Source: Candidatus Saccharimonadota bacterium
GTDB taxonomy: Bacteria > Patescibacteriota > Saccharimonadia > Saccharimonadales > Saccharimonadaceae
Assembly (NCBI GenBank): GCA_017512175.1
Contig: JAFWHA010000009.1
Coordinates: forward strand, 1-38,347
Direction: 5' to 3'
Length of the DNA: 38,347 bases
The notes under the pieces are model-generated. The model was given only the letters and a program-made list of their open reading frames with translations. It ran no database searches and was not told the origin of the DNA. A program made the position numbers and the translations under genes. Shown here piece by piece: positions 1 to 7,276 of this stretch. Each line of letters begins with the position of its first letter. Position 1 is the stretch's first letter.

Positions 1-1
1 A

Positions 2-1168
2 TCTACATATACTTTTACTATCCCTAGTGGAATTAGTAATATGCCAATTAAGACTAATATGGTTATAAAAGAATGGAACACTAAACCAGATGGTACAGGA
101 ACAGCTTATGCACTAGGCGATAAGTATACTATTACTATAGATGATACTAGTCCTCATTCTAATGAGGCTACACTTTATGCTATCTGGACTAAAGATTTCT
201 TCTCTATTGCTAGTATGCAAGAAATGTATCCTACTGTTTGTGCTAAACTCTACACTCCATCTAACGCTACTGGCACTAACGCTACGGCTATTACTCTGAC
301 TTCTGATAATGCTGGTACTGTTCCTAGTGCTAAAGCTACGCAAGCTGTCACTAACTATGCAGGATATAAGTCAATTGTAACTAGTAGCGGCTCCGTATCT
401 GGGGATAACCAGCCTTATGTCGCACAACGCACATTGTCAGACATTAGAGACTCGAAAAAGTACACCATTAGAAAGATGGCTGATGGGAATTGTTGGATGG
501 CAGAAAACCTAAATTTTTCTCTATCGGCTGGCACACGACTAACTAAAGACAATACTGACATTTCTTCAGACTGGACAATACTTGCTATCGAAGCAAGCGA
601 AACTGCTGTTAGTAAAAAGTGGGGAACTGGAAGCAATTGGGGCGACACGTCGCAAATTACGGATGGAGAAATTAATACCGTACATAGTTTTAATGGAGTT
701 AGTTCGGAAACTACGACATCCTATGGCGGAGAGACGCAGAAAATTGGAGTTTATTATAATTGGTATACTGCAACGGCAAAATCAGGTACAGCGAGCTCAG
801 GAGCTGGTGTCGTTGCACCATATTCTATTTGCCCAAGAGGATTTAAACTACCAGATAATTCTGGCGAGAAATCTTTCGCAAATTTGATAAACCTTAAGTA
901 TGGGCTAGTGAGCGATAGTGAGCCGTCTAGCTATATTATTGGAAGATGGCCGCTGTCGTATATGCCCTCTGGGAACTATACTTGGTACGTGCCTGCGCTT
1001 TCATCTCACGGGACACATGGGTATTATTGGTCTAGTACTAGCCAGAGCCGTACGAATGCGCATGGTATGGGGGTATATACAGTGTCACAACAAAATATAT
1101 TCGTAATTAGCAGCCAGAATAATTATGTAAAAGCGGCTGGAATAAGTGTGCGTTGTGTGTCAAGATAA
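2..1168 (+). CDS. FISUMP-domain surface protein, 3' part (5' end outside window)
   Basis: The frame is open from base 2, before the first ATG at 41, so this is the C-terminal 388 residues of a longer protein. The first ~60 residues end an InlB-type Listeria-Bacteroides repeat (WNTKPDGTG ... TLYAIW), the same module seen in the protein starting at 37046. A short linker (SIASMQEMYPTVCAKLYTP) leads to the FISUMP domain, which starts at YTIRKMADGNCWM (bases ~460-499) and ends GISVRCVSR. The domain is thought to adopt a C-type-lectin-like fold and the protein is presumably displayed outside the cell; no LPXTG signal is seen. Bases 419-499 are an 81-bp perfect inverted copy of 1773-1853. The 3' end is AT-rich and lacks the NNC-rich variable region of the other FISUMP domains here. 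The function of the domain is not known. Confidence 0.85.
   Translation, partial: STYTFTIPSGISNMPIKTNMVIKEWNTKPDGTGTAYALGDKYTITIDDTSPHSNEATLYAIWTKDFFSIASMQEMYPTVCAKLYTPSNATGTNATAITLTSDNAGTVPSAKATQAVTNYAGYKSIVTSSGSVSGDNQPYVAQRTLSDIRDSKKYTIRKMADGNCWMAENLNFSLSAGTRLTKDNTDISSDWTILAIEASETAVSKKWGTGSNWGDTSQITDGEINTVHSFNGVSSETTTSYGGETQKIGVYYNWYTATAKSGTASSGAGVVAPYSICPRGFKLPDNSGEKSFANLINLKYGLVSDSEPSSYIIGRWPLSYMPSGNYTWYVPALSSHGTHGYYWSSTSQSRTNAHGMGVYTVSQQNIFVISSQNNYVKAAGISVRCVSR
419..499 (+). repeat. 81-bp inverted repeat, arm 1 (junction site S1)
   Basis: This arm is identical, in reverse orientation, to 1773-1853. It encodes VAQRTLSDIRDSKKYTIR and the MADGNCWM motif, so it spans the junction between the upstream part and the FISUMP domain. 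Bases 429-450 are the 22-bp core also found at 1822-1843, 36691-36712 and 38325-38346. Recombination between the two arms would invert about 1.35 kb and exchange the C-terminal domain in frame. Confidence 0.95.
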
Positions 1169-1172
1169 GAAT

Positions 1173-1838
1173 CTATAAGGCTACACAGCGGACATTAAAC
1201 CCGTAGTACTTGCCGTCGCTGTTCTGCGGGTAGACGCGCGTCGTGTCGAAGAACAGGTAGTAAGCGCGGGTAGCAGTACTATAAGCGGTAGAAGACCACC
1301 AGTGGCCTAAGCCGCTACTCAGGAAGGCACCCGAGGTGAAGTGGCCGGCGCGTGGAAGGGTAAATGGGAAGGCTTCTAATATCTGGTATTCGGAAGTGGA
1401 GGAGTGATTAGCAGGATTGACACCGTAAGTGTTCAGTAGGGAGCCCCAAGATTTCTGCGCTCCTCCACTAGGATATTGTTTATTTGTGTAATTAGCTGGT
1501 AGTCTCCAATGTGCTGGACAGATAGAGTTTGTAGCATCGCCATCGCTAGTAGTCATACTAGATGTTCCACTCCCAGCAGTGGCAGCATACCAAGTGTAGT
1601 ACCAAGTATTGAAGGTGCTACCATAGGCAGTATTACCATTCATAATACAAGCTGCATTGGTATTTCCATTACCACAAATAGCTCCAGTATTGAATGTAAT
1701 CTGCTCTCCAGTAGTATTGTTAACACCAGTACGAGTACTGTTAGCATATAACTCATATTTAAGGTTAGAGCTCATCCAACAATTCCCATCAGCCATCTTT
1801 CTAATGGTGTACTTTTTCGAGTCTCTAATGTCTGACAA
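1173..1838 (-). CDS. Promoterless FISUMP C-terminal cassette (probably silent)
   Basis: A complete FISUMP domain, SDIRDSKKYTIR then MADGNCWM through to YYGFNVRCVAL, without signal peptide or N-terminal part. The only possible start is TTG at 1836-1838, without ribosome-binding site; the same TTG is an internal leucine codon in the gene at 2-1168. The frame continues upstream to an in-frame TAG at 1890-1892. The stop lies 4 bp from the stop of the convergent + strand gene. The first 81 bp are identical to the junction of that gene, so an inversion would fuse this domain to the expressed N-terminal part. Its last ~56 codons (1185-1352) form a GC-rich, NNC-codon-rich region matching those at 27598-27765 and 36030-36200. 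I interpret it as a storage cassette, not an independently translated gene. Confidence 0.7.
   Translation of the reverse strand: MSDIRDSKKYTIRKMADGNCWMSSNLKYELYANSTRTGVNNTTGEQITFNTGAICGNGNTNAACIMNGNTAYGSTFNTWYYTWYAATAGSGTSSMTTSDGDATNSICPAHWRLPANYTNKQYPSGGAQKSWGSLLNTYGVNPANHSSTSEYQILEAFPFTLPRAGHFTSGAFLSSGLGHWWSSTAYSTATRAYYLFFDTTRVYPQNSDGKYYGFNVRCVAL
1185..1352 (-). other. Variable region A of FISUMP cassette (DGR-like)
   Basis: On the minus strand this runs from CGC GCC GGC to GTC CGC TG. Compared with 27598-27765 and 36030-36200 the invariant codons are mostly A-free (GGC, TTC, TGG, GCT, CTG, GTC, GGG), while differing codons are mostly NNC, for example TAC, TTC, GAC, CGC, AGC, GGC. This pattern is known from diversity-generating retroelements, where template AAC codons become NNC. 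Confidence 0.6.
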
Positions 1839-1853
1839 TGTGCGTTGTGCGAC
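1773..1853 (-). repeat. 81-bp inverted repeat, arm 2 (junction site S2)
   Basis: Perfect reverse-complement copy of 419-499, at the 5' end of the reversed FISUMP cassette. Identity stops abruptly on both sides (after GTTGGATG, and before GTCGCAC), which suggests recent homogenisation or recombination, because the flanking FISUMP sequences are far less similar. Confidence 0.95.
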
Positions 1854-1920
1854 TATAAAAAATAGCCTCGAATTTGACTCCCACCACGTCTAAACTTGCA
1901 AAAACTTAATGTCGTAAAAT
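1851..1920. repeat. Conserved 70-bp cassette-border sequence, copy 1
   Basis: This segment aligns without gaps with 36720-36789, by my count 58 of 70 positions identical. In both places it directly precedes the 5' end of a reversed FISUMP cassette. It carries TTTGACTCCCACCA, GTCTAAACT and GCAAAAACTTAATGTCG. Read with the cassette, both copies have an in-frame TAG followed by T-W-W-E-S-N. It is absent upstream of the expressed junctions at 419 and 38309, so it marks silent cassettes. Confidence 0.75.
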
Positions 1921-1928
1921 AATCATGA

Positions 1929-1934
1929 TATAAT
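1929..1934 (+). promoter_or_regulatory. −10 box of the membrane protein gene (leaderless)
   Basis: TATAAT sits 6 nt before the ATG at 1941, so transcription should start at or next to the start codon. No Shine-Dalgarno sequence is present. Confidence 0.7.
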
Positions 1935-1940
1935 TAAACT

Positions 1941-2549
1941 ATGAGAAAGGTTAGCCTTTTGTTAAACCTCGCAATAATAATACTCGAAATCATAGGGCTA
2001 ACTATTGCATTGACTACTACTGGTAAACTTGCAATACAATATTATACTGAGCAAAGTAACATTTTGGCGCTTCTTGCTTCGTTTGCGACTTTATTCTTCC
2101 TACTGACGAAAAGAAAGCCTACAAAATGGTTGCTTTGGCTAAAATACACTGCGACTCTCGGTCTAGCCATAACATTTCTAGTGACAATTTTCATACTGGG
2201 TCCGATGTTTGAGTTCCGATATGATTATCTATTATTTCATGGAAGTTTAATGTTCTTCCACACTCTTTGTCCGATAATTGGCATAATTACTTTTATCTTT
2301 GCAGATAACCTTGGAAAAATTACTATGAAAGACACACTACTTAGCCTAGTTTGGACAGTAGGATACGCAATAGTTATGATTATTTTAAATATTTTGCACG
2401 TGCTTAGTGGCCCATATCCTTTCTTAAGAGTGACGGAACAACCCATCTACGTATCAATACTATGGACAATAATATTGTTTTCGGTAACATTTTTCGTTTC
2501 TACAATAATGAGATGGGGGAAGAACAGAATAAAAACAAGCCGAAATTAA
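1941..2549 (+). CDS. Integral membrane protein, Pr6Pr / FAR-17a-AIG1-like
   Basis: A 202-residue protein with about six hydrophobic segments and almost no soluble part. The motif YYTEQSN near residue 34-40, followed later by an HGSLMFFHTLCPI segment, resembles the TxQSN...H pattern of Pr6Pr-type membrane proteins (FAR-17a/AIG1-like group). The biochemical function in bacteria is not established; eukaryotic relatives hydrolyse hydroxy-fatty-acid esters through Thr and His, and a Thr (T35) and His residues are present here, but transfer of that function is only a guess. It is transcribed from its own leaderless promoter, away from the reversed cassette on its left, and is followed by ftsE after 43 nt with a separate −10 box. 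Confidence 0.6.
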   Translation: MRKVSLLLNLAIIILEIIGLTIALTTTGKLAIQYYTEQSNILALLASFATLFFLLTKRKPTKWLLWLKYTATLGLAITFLVTIFILGPMFEFRYDYLLFHGSLMFFHTLCPIIGIITFIFADNLGKITMKDTLLSLVWTVGYAIVMIILNILHVLSGPYPFLRVTEQPIYVSILWTIILFSVTFFVSTIMRWGKNRIKTSRN

Positions 2550-2580
2550 TTCTTTTCTTCCATTTCCAACCAGCTTATGT

Positions 2581-2586
2581 TATTAT
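2581..2586 (+). promoter_or_regulatory. −10 box of ftsE (leaderless)
   Basis: TATTAT lies 6 nt before the ATG at 2593, matching the spacing of the other leaderless genes in the window. Confidence 0.55.
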
Positions 2587-2592
2587 TTAAAT

Positions 2593-3549
2593 ATGATATT
2601 ACTTGATCAGGTAACTAAACTCTATCGGGGTGATTCTCATCCTGCGCTTGATCATGTTTCTCTACATATTGAGCCGAATGAATTTGTTTTTCTTGTTGGT
2701 CAATCTGGAGCTGGTAAGTCAACTCTCATTAAAATGATTACAAAAGAGGAATTTCCAGATTCTGGCAAGATTATTGTCGGCGGTATTGACCTTGATTATG
2801 TCAAGAAACGCTATATCCCACATTATAGAAGGCGTCTTGGGGTAGTATTCCAAGATTACAAACTATTGCCTGGTCGTACCGTGTTTGAGAACGTGGCTTT
2901 TGCACTAGAAATTGCTGGCATGAGCAATCGCGAAATTAACAAGACCGTGCCGAAGGTTTTGGAGCTAGTCGGACTTCTTGATAAGGCAAAGAAATTTCCT
3001 CAGCATCTCTCTGGTGGGGAACAACAACGTGTTTCTATCGCACGTTCCATCGCTAGACAACCGAAAATTCTAATCGCTGATGAGCCTACTGGGAATCTTG
3101 ACAAGCTCACACGTGGAGAGATTATTGATTTGTTGAAGAAAATTAATGATTTCGGTACGACATTACTAGTGACTACTCACGATGAAAATATCGTCAATAA
3201 TTTACAAAAACGTGTCGTAACTCTCAAGGATGGTAAAATCGTCGCAGACCAGAAAGTGCATGGTATTTATCGTTTGGATGGTACTGGTAGAGTCACGGAG
3301 AGTATGCAAACTCCAACTCGCCGTATCATTCGTACTACAGAACTAGGCAAACGTCCTATGACACCGGTATCCGTGGCTAGGAATCAGGCAGTGGCCGCGC
3401 CAGTTCAAGTTGCTAGGCCAGTGGCGGCAGATTCGGGAACTTCAGTGGCTAATTCGGCTGCTATGCCGCGCCGTCGCTCCGCTAAGCCTGCTACTACGCC
3501 AGTTAATGCTCGCGATCCTCGTCGTTATCGCTCAAGGAGGGTAATCTAA
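2593..3549 (+). CDS. ftsE: Cell division ATP-binding protein FtsE with long basic tail
   Basis: ABC ATPase of the FtsEX complex, which drives FtsX at the membrane to activate peptidoglycan hydrolases during division. Walker A is GQSGAGKST (residues 36-44), the signature LSGGEQQRVSIARS is near 139-152, and Walker B is ILIADEPTGNLD near 159-170. FtsE is usually about 220-230 residues; this one has about 90 extra C-terminal residues rich in Arg, Pro, Ala and Val, ending RRYRSRRVI. The tail is low-complexity and its role is unknown. The stop codon overlaps the ftsX ATG by one base (TAATG), and AAGGAGG at 3534-3540, inside the ftsE tail, serves ftsX, so the two are translationally coupled. Confidence 0.95.
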   Translation: MILLDQVTKLYRGDSHPALDHVSLHIEPNEFVFLVGQSGAGKSTLIKMITKEEFPDSGKIIVGGIDLDYVKKRYIPHYRRRLGVVFQDYKLLPGRTVFENVAFALEIAGMSNREINKTVPKVLELVGLLDKAKKFPQHLSGGEQQRVSIARSIARQPKILIADEPTGNLDKLTRGEIIDLLKKINDFGTTLLVTTHDENIVNNLQKRVVTLKDGKIVADQKVHGIYRLDGTGRVTESMQTPTRRIIRTTELGKRPMTPVSVARNQAVAAPVQVARPVAADSGTSVANSAAMPRRRSAKPATTPVNARDPRRYRSRRVI

Positions 3550-4586
3550 TGTCAGATAGTAAAGCAAAATCTACCAAACAAAACCTTAAGACCATGAGCA
3601 AGACTAGCAAGGCTCATAAGCTTCGTAGTACTTCACGTATTTTTAAGTATGGTGCGATTGGCTTTGCTAGGAATGTGTGGCTATCAATCGCATCGACTTT
3701 GGTCATGACTATTACTCTCGTAATTCTATTCGTTACTATCATTGCGAGCGCTATTCTTTCTTCTACTGCAGACACTATGCGTGAGAAAATTGATATTACT
3801 ATCTACTTTAAACCTGGTACATCTATTACTGCGCTAGGTGAAATGGCTAGCGTGATGAGCGGTGATGAAAACGTTAAGAGCGTAGAAGTATCAACATCGG
3901 AAGAAGAATACGATAAGTTTCTCGCAGACAACACAGATGACCAAGCTCTAATGTCGGCACTTGATGATTCAGCAATGCGCGAACTAATGATTTCTACAAT
4001 GCAAGCCACAATGCGCATTAAACTATATGATATCGATGATTTATCTGGAATCGAAAATATTGTAGATAATAATCGTATATTCATTACTACAATGGACCAG
4101 AATAAACCGCCTACCTACGATGTCAACAGGGCCGAAATTGAGACTATTACAAGCTGGGCGAACATCGCTAGGAATGGTGGTATTATTCTATCGATTATAT
4201 TCTTAGCAATTTCCATCCTAGTAATCTTCAACACGATTCGTATGGCAATTTTCTCTCGTAGAGAAGAAATTTACATGATGAAATTAGTTGGAGCCGATAA
4301 TAGTTTCATTCGCGGACCATTCTTAATCGAAGCTCAAATATGTGGAGCGATATCTGGTATTATCGCTTCTACGATAGGATATTTTGGTTTCCATGCATTA
4401 GCACCACATCTAAAAAACTACGGAATTAACATCTCCGCTATCACTGACGTCTTGGAAACCAGTTGGCTAGTAGTAGTTTTCTTGGTTATAATTGCAATCG
4501 GCATCCTTATCGGTACGGTATCCTCATCTCTTGCTATCCACAAATATCTTCGTGGCAATAAAAAACGACACAAACATAAGAAATAG
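3549..4586 (+). CDS. ftsX: Cell division protein FtsX
   Basis: Permease-like partner of FtsE, 345 residues. A basic cytoplasmic N-terminus (~40 residues) is followed by a first TM segment (~50-73), an extracellular domain (~74-200) with IDITIYFKPGTS and YDVNRAEIE, and three C-terminal TM segments (~207-230, ~255-280, ~300-325), the usual FtsX topology. The extracellular loop normally binds a coiled-coil hydrolase or its activator, and the next gene encodes such a protein. The start is set by AAGGAGG 8 nt upstream and the overlap with ftsE. Confidence 0.95.
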   Translation: MSDSKAKSTKQNLKTMSKTSKAHKLRSTSRIFKYGAIGFARNVWLSIASTLVMTITLVILFVTIIASAILSSTADTMREKIDITIYFKPGTSITALGEMASVMSGDENVKSVEVSTSEEEYDKFLADNTDDQALMSALDDSAMRELMISTMQATMRIKLYDIDDLSGIENIVDNNRIFITTMDQNKPPTYDVNRAEIETITSWANIARNGGIILSIIFLAISILVIFNTIRMAIFSRREEIYMMKLVGADNSFIRGPFLIEAQICGAISGIIASTIGYFGFHALAPHLKNYGINISAITDVLETSWLVVVFLVIIAIGILIGTVSSSLAIHKYLRGNKKRHKHKK

Positions 4587-4589
4587 GTC

Positions 4590-4618
4590 TTTACAAATCA
4601 TTCTGCTTATGCTAAAGT
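4590..4618 (+). promoter_or_regulatory. Promoter of the CHAP hydrolase gene (leaderless)
   Basis: TTTACA (4590-4595), 17-nt spacer, TAAAGT (4613-4618), then 6 nt to the ATG at 4625. Confidence 0.55.
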
Positions 4619-4624
4619 AAAGGC

Positions 4625-5785
4625 ATGAAAGCTCTCAACACTAAAATAAAAACTATTTTTGTCCTGTTAATGATTCCTGTGCTAATCGCATCACTTGTTT
4701 TTATTCCAAAAAATGAGGCTTATGCTGATTATTCTAGATGTGTAAGTGACGAGTGTAAGGCCGCTCAAGCCAAAGAAAATGAATTACGCCAAAAAGCTTC
4801 TGAGGCTACAAACGAAGCTATGACCGTGGAGGGGGAAATTGAAAAGTTGAATATAGAGATTGCTGCGATTGAAGCGAATATTGAGACCTCAGTAGCTACG
4901 GTCAATGATTTGAAAAAGCAGATAAAAGAGACTGAAGAAAAATTAGATACTCAACAAACTGGCTTAGCTAGTTTACTAGTACAGATGCACTTCGAGGATA
5001 ATAATAATCCATTGACATTGCTAGCTAGTTCTAGCACTCTGTCGGATTTTGCAGAAAAACAAGCTCGAAATGATACGATTAAAGCACAAATTGCCGCTGG
5101 AATTGAAACTATTAAAGAGCTAAAGGCGGATCTTGAAGGGCAAAAAGCTGACGTCGAACGTCTCATCCTAGAAATGGAAGGGCAGAAAACTGTAATTGGC
5201 GAAAAACGTTCTGAACAAAGTAAAATTGCTGAGAAATATCGTGAAAACGCCGCTGCCTTCACCGCCGATGCTGAAGCAGCACATCAAGAAATGCTCGCTC
5301 AAGTAGAGTGGGTGCGCACACAAGTTCAATCTTCTGGCAATATCGGAGGACCACGTTCTACTTCTGGATATGACACTTATCCATGGCGTAATGCTTGTAT
5401 GTATGAAGGCAAGGGTCCTTGGGCAGTAATCAACTGGAAATCTGGTGGATACGGTGGCCTTTATTGTCAGTGTGTAGATTATGCCGGCTGGAAAGTGTAT
5501 GAATATACCCATGGTCGTGTTAATGCTGAGATGTGGGGAAATGCAAACATGTGGGCATCTTCCGCACAAGCCTATAGTGGAATTTGGGTAGACAATACTC
5601 CAGCGGCTAATACCGTAGCAGTCAGTGGCTATGGCGGATACGGACACGTGATGTGGGTAGAATCAGTCAATCCCGATGGCTCACTAAATATCTCTGAATA
5701 CAATTATTATCCTTATGTATTTTCTACTGGCGTAGTTACTAATCCATCTGGGCTATCGTATATCCATCTAGATAATTACCATTAA
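4625..5785 (+). CDS. Secreted coiled-coil CHAP peptidoglycan hydrolase (PcsB-like)
   Basis: A 386-residue exported protein. Signal peptide residues 1-~34 (hydrophobic FVLLMIPVLIASLVF, likely cleavage after AYA). Residues ~40-225 are coiled coil, rich in Glu/Lys/Ala. The C-terminal CHAP domain (~255-386) has the likely catalytic Cys283 in QCVDYAGW and His341 in GYGHVMWVE, followed by ISEYNYY as in the third CHAP motif. CHAP domains cleave peptidoglycan as amidases or endopeptidases. The coiled coil plus CHAP architecture and the position directly after ftsEX match streptococcal PcsB, which FtsEX activates outside the membrane to separate daughter cells. It has its own promoter. Confidence 0.9.
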   Translation: MKALNTKIKTIFVLLMIPVLIASLVFIPKNEAYADYSRCVSDECKAAQAKENELRQKASEATNEAMTVEGEIEKLNIEIAAIEANIETSVATVNDLKKQIKETEEKLDTQQTGLASLLVQMHFEDNNNPLTLLASSSTLSDFAEKQARNDTIKAQIAAGIETIKELKADLEGQKADVERLILEMEGQKTVIGEKRSEQSKIAEKYRENAAAFTADAEAAHQEMLAQVEWVRTQVQSSGNIGGPRSTSGYDTYPWRNACMYEGKGPWAVINWKSGGYGGLYCQCVDYAGWKVYEYTHGRVNAEMWGNANMWASSAQAYSGIWVDNTPAANTVAVSGYGGYGHVMWVESVNPDGSLNISEYNYYPYVFSTGVVTNPSGLSYIHLDNYH

Positions 5786-5791
5786 TTCTGA

Positions 5792-5797
5792 TATAAT
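5792..5797 (+). promoter_or_regulatory. −10 box of the S41 protease gene (leaderless)
   Basis: TATAAT is 6 nt upstream of the ATG at 5804, and only 7 nt after the stop of the preceding gene. Confidence 0.65.
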
Positions 5798-5803
5798 AGG
5801 GTA

Positions 5804-6994
5804 ATGGTAAAACGCGAGGAAAAGGAAAAGAAGGTAAGCTTAGGCAGTGCTTTAGTTATTTGCTTTATCACTCTCGTCATTGGTGTTTTCGTGGGGATGA
5901 ATTGGAACAGCTTTGCTGCTACATTTATGCCTTACTTAGGATTCAAAAGTAGCGGCAATACGAATGATTGGAGCTCTCTTGACGAGGTCTATAATACTCT
6001 AGCTGCAAAATATGATGGCGAAGTGGAATTCAGTGCAGCACTAGAAGGTGCAAAAAAGGGAATTGCTGCTTCAGTAGGTGATGTTTATACTTCTTATATG
6101 ACCGCTAGCGAAGCTGCGGACTTCAACAAGTCGTTGCATGGCGAAGTTGGAGCGGGAATTGGTGTAGCAATGGCAAAAAGAGGTGATTACATTAGAATTA
6201 CTAGAGTATTACCAGACAACCCTGCTAAGAAAGCCGGTATACTTGCTGGGGATATCATCTACAAAATAGATGGCAAAAACGTACTAGGAGAAGATGCTTC
6301 TGAACTCGCAACTAAGCTAAGAGGCGAGAAAGGAACTAAAGTTAGCTTAACTATTGTAAGGGATGGAGAAGAGAAGACTTTTGATCTCGTTCGTGAGGAA
6401 ATTAATAACGTGTCTGCTTATGTAGACTATAGTGGTCAAACCGCTATCATTCATGTCACTCGTTTTGATACTGATACTGGTACGTTAGTCAAGAACTTCA
6501 CTAAAGAATTCGCAGACAAAAATATCAACAAAGTCGTCTTAGATCTTCGAGATAACGGTGGTGGATATGTTTCAGCGGCAAAAGATTTACTCAGCTTGTG
6601 GATTGATAGCAAAGCTGTCTTAGTCCAGAAATCTGTTCGCGTTCCAGAAGAGACAGTTTATGCAAACCATGGTCAGGCTACTCTTTCTGACATGAAGACT
6701 ATTGTGCTAACTAACGGTGGCACCGCTTCGGCATCGGAGATTGTAGCTGGCGCACTCAAAGATTATAACAAGGCTACGATTATTGGCGAAAAGACCTATG
6801 GGAAGGGCGTCGTTCAAACATTAGTAAACCTAAGTGGTGGCGCGTTGCTCAAAGTTACCACTGCACACTGGTATACTCCTGAAGGTAATACGATTAATAC
6901 TACTGGTATTTCTCCAGATCAAGAAATCGTCCGTAGCTATGACGACATCAACAATGACAGAGACCCACAAATGGATGCTGCACTTTCCGCTTAA
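5804..6994 (+). CDS. C-terminal processing peptidase, S41 family with PDZ domain
   Basis: A 396-residue membrane-anchored protease. One TM segment (~11-33), a short N-terminal helical region with the S41 prodomain pattern (VYTSYM), a PDZ domain (~115-195, GAGIGV ... ITRVLPDNPAKKAGILAGD), and the S41 catalytic domain. The Ser/Lys dyad is in NGGTASASEI (Ser309 or Ser311) and GEKTYGKG (Lys334). CtpA/CtpB-type enzymes cut exported proteins near the C-terminus outside the membrane, often limiting the activity of cell-wall hydrolases. The position behind the FtsEX/CHAP genes suggests such a role here, which is an inference. No terminator is visible after it. Confidence 0.92.
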   Translation: MVKREEKEKKVSLGSALVICFITLVIGVFVGMNWNSFAATFMPYLGFKSSGNTNDWSSLDEVYNTLAAKYDGEVEFSAALEGAKKGIAASVGDVYTSYMTASEAADFNKSLHGEVGAGIGVAMAKRGDYIRITRVLPDNPAKKAGILAGDIIYKIDGKNVLGEDASELATKLRGEKGTKVSLTIVRDGEEKTFDLVREEINNVSAYVDYSGQTAIIHVTRFDTDTGTLVKNFTKEFADKNINKVVLDLRDNGGGYVSAAKDLLSLWIDSKAVLVQKSVRVPEETVYANHGQATLSDMKTIVLTNGGTASASEIVAGALKDYNKATIIGEKTYGKGVVQTLVNLSGGALLKVTTAHWYTPEGNTINTTGISPDQEIVRSYDDINNDRDPQMDAALSA

Positions 6995-7042
6995 TTTCAT
7001 GAGGAGTAGCCACTAGCATTTTTATTATTATTCGTCTTATGA

Positions 7043-7048
7043 TATAAT
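7043..7048 (+). promoter_or_regulatory. −10 box of the glutaredoxin gene (leaderless)
   Basis: TATAAT ends 7 nt before the ATG at 7056. Confidence 0.65.
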
Positions 7049-7055
7049 ATATTAT

Positions 7056-7274
7056 ATGGTAAAAACAGAGGTCAAAGTTTATTCTACTAGTTGGTGTCCA
7101 TATTGTCATGCTTTAATGAATTGGCTAGAAAAACTAGGCATAGAATTTCAAGAAATTGATGCAGAAAATATGAATTTACAATCAGTCCCAGTTACTAAAA
7201 TTGGGGATGAAGAAATCATTGGCTTCGACCGTCCGGCCATCAAAAAGGCATTAAAGAAAGCGAGCTTGCTCTAA
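7056..7274 (+). CDS. Glutaredoxin-like protein (CPYC)
   Basis: A 72-residue thioredoxin-fold protein. The redox motif is WCPYC at residues ~13-17, followed by a helix (HALMNWLEKLG), the cis-proline motif SVPVTKIGD, and the glutaredoxin C-terminal pattern IIGFDRPAIKKAL. It should reduce disulfides in the cytoplasm; the small size fits NrdH or mycoredoxin-like glutaredoxins. The next gene starts 2 nt after its stop, so the pair is co-transcribed. Confidence 0.85.
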   Translation: MVKTEVKVYSTSWCPYCHALMNWLEKLGIEFQEIDAENMNLQSVPVTKIGDEEIIGFDRPAIKKALKKASLL

Positions 7275-7276
7275 AA

